From contig CANLHC010000004.1 in assembly GCA_947490625.1 (NCBI GenBank), forward strand, positions 1 to 23,855: DNA of 23,855 nt, read 5' to 3'. Of this stretch, positions 22,805 to 23,855 are shown in pieces. The notes below the pieces were generated by a model. It was not told where the DNA came from, did no database searches, and saw only the letters and a program-made list of their open reading frames with translations. The stretch's first letter is position 1; each line of letters begins with the position of its first letter. The stretch comes from Candidatus Nanopelagicaceae bacterium (GTDB lineage: Bacteria; Actinomycetota; Actinomycetes; Nanopelagicales; Nanopelagicaceae). Made by a program: the position numbers and the translations under genes.

Positions 22805-23855
22805 ATGATCGAGTCCATCAAGAGCCCAGCAGATATCAAGGGGCTGAGTAACGAGGCGCTGATTGAGCTCGCTGCGCAGATTCGCTCTTTTCTCATCGAA
22901 AAAGTCTCGAAGTCGGGTGGCCACTTAGGTCCAAATCTCGGTGTTGTCGAACTCACGATGGCGATTCATCGCACCTTTGATTCACCGCGAGATGTGATTC
23001 TCTTTGATACCGGTCATCAATCTTACGTTCACAAAATTCTGACAGGACGATCTGATCAATTTGATTCTCTTCGTCGGCGTGGTGGAATTGCTGGATATCC
23101 CAATCGTGGTGAAAGCGAACACGATGTTATTGAAAATTCCCATGCATCGACCGCTCTCTCATGGGGGGATGGAATCTCACGTGGCTTTTGGCTGACGGGT
23201 CAGAAAGACCGTAGCGTCGTTGTAGTTGTGGGAGACGGCGCTCTCACCGGAGGCATGTCGTGGGAGGCACTTAATAATATCGCTGCTGCAAAAGAGCGAA
23301 ATCTCATTCTCGTCGTTAACGATAACGAGCGCTCCTATTCACCAACCATTGGCGGAGTTGCAACGTATCTATCGACACTTCGTCTCACACAAGGTTACGA
23401 ACGCTTCCTTGATTGGGGTAAAGAAGTTTTACATAAGACTCCAGTTGTTGGCACACCAATATACGAAACTCTGCATGGGATGAAAAAAGGTATTAAGGAC
23501 ATTATTGCCCCGCAAGGCATGTTTGAAGATCTGGGACTTAAGTACTTAGGACCAATCGATGGCCATGATTTTGTCGCGCTTGAGAAAGCGCTGATGCAGG
23601 CAAAGCAATTTGGTGAACCAGTATTACTCCATGTCATTACGGAAAAGGGGCGTGGACATAAACCTGCGATCGCCGATGAGGCGGAGAAGTTTCATGCTGT
23701 AGGAGTGGTTGATCCACTTACTGGTCAACCTTTAGCAAAGAGCGCTCTCTCGTGGACAAAGGTATTTTCCGAAGAGTTAGTTGAGATCGGACGTGAGCGT
23801 GAAGATATTGTTGCAATCACCGCTGCTATGTTGGGTCCAACCGGCCTTGATAAAT
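22805..23855 (+). CDS. dxs: 1-deoxy-D-xylulose-5-phosphate synthase (partial, N-terminal 350 residues)
   Basis: Thiamine-diphosphate enzyme that condenses pyruvate and glyceraldehyde 3-phosphate, the first step of the MEP isoprenoid pathway. The gene is cut by the window end; complete DXS is about 630 residues. Visible features: KSGGHLGPNLGVVELT, DTGHQSYVHKILTGR (H71), ESEHDVIENSHAST, and the thiamine/metal motif GDGALTGG (143-150) followed by the NDN segment. The SHAST and NDNERSYSPTIGG variants are the actinobacterial form. Start ATG 22805 gives the expected MIESIKSPADIKGLS beginning. MEP-derived DMAPP is the substrate of MiaA encoded in this window. Confidence 0.95.
   Translation, partial: MIESIKSPADIKGLSNEALIELAAQIRSFLIEKVSKSGGHLGPNLGVVELTMAIHRTFDSPRDVILFDTGHQSYVHKILTGRSDQFDSLRRRGGIAGYPNRGESEHDVIENSHASTALSWGDGISRGFWLTGQKDRSVVVVVGDGALTGGMSWEALNNIAAAKERNLILVVNDNERSYSPTIGGVATYLSTLRLTQGYERFLDWGKEVLHKTPVVGTPIYETLHGMKKGIKDIIAPQGMFEDLGLKYLGPIDGHDFVALEKALMQAKQFGEPVLLHVITEKGRGHKPAIADEAEKFHAVGVVDPLTGQPLAKSALSWTKVFSEELVEIGREREDIVAITAAMLGPTGLDK

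Noticed and set aside
1..23855. tRNA, rRNA, CRISPR array, insertion sequence, prophage, defence cassette or rho-independent terminators
   Set aside because: Spacers are nearly all under 150 bases and none shows cloverleaf, spaced repeats, transposase remnants or a GC stem followed by a T-run.

Overview
The window looks like chromosomal core DNA from a small-genome, moderate-G+C member of the Actinobacteria (Actinomycetota). The evidence is gene order and lineage-marker genes. Two blocks typical of Mycobacterium and Streptomyces are recognisable: smc-ftsY-amt-glnB-glnD-ffh-rpsP-KH-rimM-trmD, and miaB-miaA-dapF-hflX ... DUF4193-DUF3093-dut-DUF3159-ceoC/ceoB-TrmA-like methyltransferase-acnA-dxs. 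DUF4193, DUF3093, DUF3159 and a class-II-type dxs N-terminus are actinobacterial markers. Base composition near half G+C by eye, very short spacers, a minimal FtsY and dropped linker genes suggest a streamlined lineage such as the freshwater acI / Nanopelagicales group. That assignment is inference.

Layout. 1-1011: end of smc and a short ftsY. 1012-5053: nitrogen module, with an ammonium transporter, PII protein and PII-modifying GlnD behind a spacer carrying repeated GTnAC half-sites. 5066-6520: ffh, the SRP GTPase partner of FtsY. 6521-8666: a structured spacer, then the ribosome/tRNA operon rpsP-khpA-rimM-trmD. 8700-9668: a soluble acyl-ACP desaturase where rplS is usually found. 9678-15043: a tight operon of a class II glutamine amidotransferase, miaB, miaA, dapF and hflX. 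15153-15449: DUF4193 zinc-ribbon protein. 15461-15907 (minus): DUF3093 membrane protein, divergent from 15949-17587 (hot-dog thioesterase, dut, DUF3159). 17584-18905 (minus): two TrkA-type potassium regulators. 18938-23855: RNA m5U methyltransferase, aconitase and the 5' part of dxs.

Functional themes are protein targeting (Ffh/FtsY), ammonium uptake and sensing (Amt/GlnB/GlnD), translation and tRNA modification (S16, RimM, TrmD, MiaA, MiaB, RNA methyltransferase, HflX), and core metabolism (desaturase, DapF, Dut, aconitase, DXS).

Regulation is the least ordinary part. Eight gene starts have a TAnnnT -10-like hexamer exactly 6 or 7 bases before the ATG and no convincing Shine-Dalgarno sequence, which predicts leaderless mRNAs. 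Genes inside operons instead use 4-base stop/start overlaps or clear Shine-Dalgarno sequences. I saw no mobile element, CRISPR array, tRNA, rRNA, prophage or defence system, and no convincing rho-independent terminator. I found no clearly new multi-gene system; the best leads are regulatory sequences and a few odd protein features.
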